DNA of 47,769 bases, taken from positions 1 to 47,769 of the IMG/VR virus record IMGVR_UViG_3300031552_000008; one strand, written 5' to 3'. Each line of letters begins with the position of its first letter. Position 1 is the stretch's first letter. The DNA comes from a virus. The translations under genes were made by a program, and so were the position numbers. The notes under the pieces were generated by a model, which saw only the letters and a list, made by a program, of their open reading frames with translations, did not search any database and had not been told where the DNA came from. Below, in pieces: positions 47,737-47,769 of this stretch.

Positions 47737-47769
47737 TTGTCTTCCCCTTTCATTCCCGTTCTTGGTTTA
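47644..47769. repeat. Right copy of terminal direct repeat
   Basis: This is the second copy of the 126-base repeat at 2-127. Collapsing the two copies gives a circle of about 47,643 bases. This copy holds the promoter-proximal part of the complete gene at 47458-47736. Confidence 0.9.

Noticed and set aside
1-47769. CRISPR array, tRNA, rRNA or insertion sequence
   Set aside because: I saw no regularly spaced repeats, cloverleaf genes or transposase motifs.
1-47769. Integrase or lysogeny repressor
   Set aside because: No tyrosine/serine recombinase or CI-like helix-turn-helix repressor motif is visible in any supported frame.

Overview
The window is one complete or nearly complete genome of a tailed, podovirus-like phage. 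The first 127 and last 127 bases are the same apart from the outermost base, which points to a circular or terminally redundant assembly of about 47.6 kb cut at an arbitrary point. I see no integrase, lysogeny repressor, phage RNA polymerase or tRNA gene. The few strong promoters I can find match bacterial sigma-70 promoters (TTGACT, 17-base spacer, TATAAT or TATGAT). This suggests a lytic phage that relies on the host RNA polymerase. The host cannot be named; exported proteins with ordinary Sec signal peptides and a small M15 peptidase are consistent with a bacterium, probably Gram-negative.

Layout. (1) About 94-4211, minus strand: small unknown genes, continuing across the ends into 46784-47736. 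Several are preceded by a shared A/C-rich leader just before the ribosome binding site. (2) 4212-5078: an 867-base, strikingly C-rich gap with hairpins and repeats between divergent gene blocks. (3) 5079-25039, plus strand: packaging, head and tail genes: small-terminase-like genes, an M15 endolysin, large terminase, P22-type portal, scaffold, N4-gp56-type major capsid protein, adaptor and tail proteins, and a row of probable ejection proteins ending in a 1446-residue protein. (4) 25036-32389, plus strand: seven genes in a row with N-terminal signal peptides, three of them long beta-helix-like proteins. (5) 32401-33246: lysis genes (membrane/coiled-coil protein, 3-TM holin) and a small basic protein. 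(6) 44786 down to 33262, minus strand: a long replication and recombination operon with a DinG/XPD-type helicase, an SSB-like protein, a MazG-family pyrophosphohydrolase, a RecB/Cas4-like nuclease, a Sak4-like ATPase, an ERCC4-type nuclease, a deoxyribosyltransferase-like protein and a uracil-DNA-glycosylase/DNA polymerase I fusion. (7) 44926-46781, plus strand: a short operon ending in purZ.

The main result is purZ (45675-46781). It is an adenylosuccinate-synthetase homologue in which the catalytic Asp of PurA is Ser16, the hallmark of phage PurZ. Together with the MazG-family enzyme (39922-40449) and the family A polymerase (33262-35919), it makes a persuasive case that this phage replaces adenine with 2-aminoadenine (Z) in its DNA. 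MazG would supply dGMP, PurZ would join it to aspartate, and host PurB and kinases would finish dZTP. A DatZ dATPase is not recognisable. The polymerase carries unusual changes in the O-helix at the template-stacking position. The purZ operon and the replication operon fire from back-to-back promoters that share operator-like repeats.

Several genes below are tiny and were found by reading frames next to good ribosome binding sites (2823-2954, 3633-3806, 33106-33246, 38845-38913, 39439-39561, 44607-44786).
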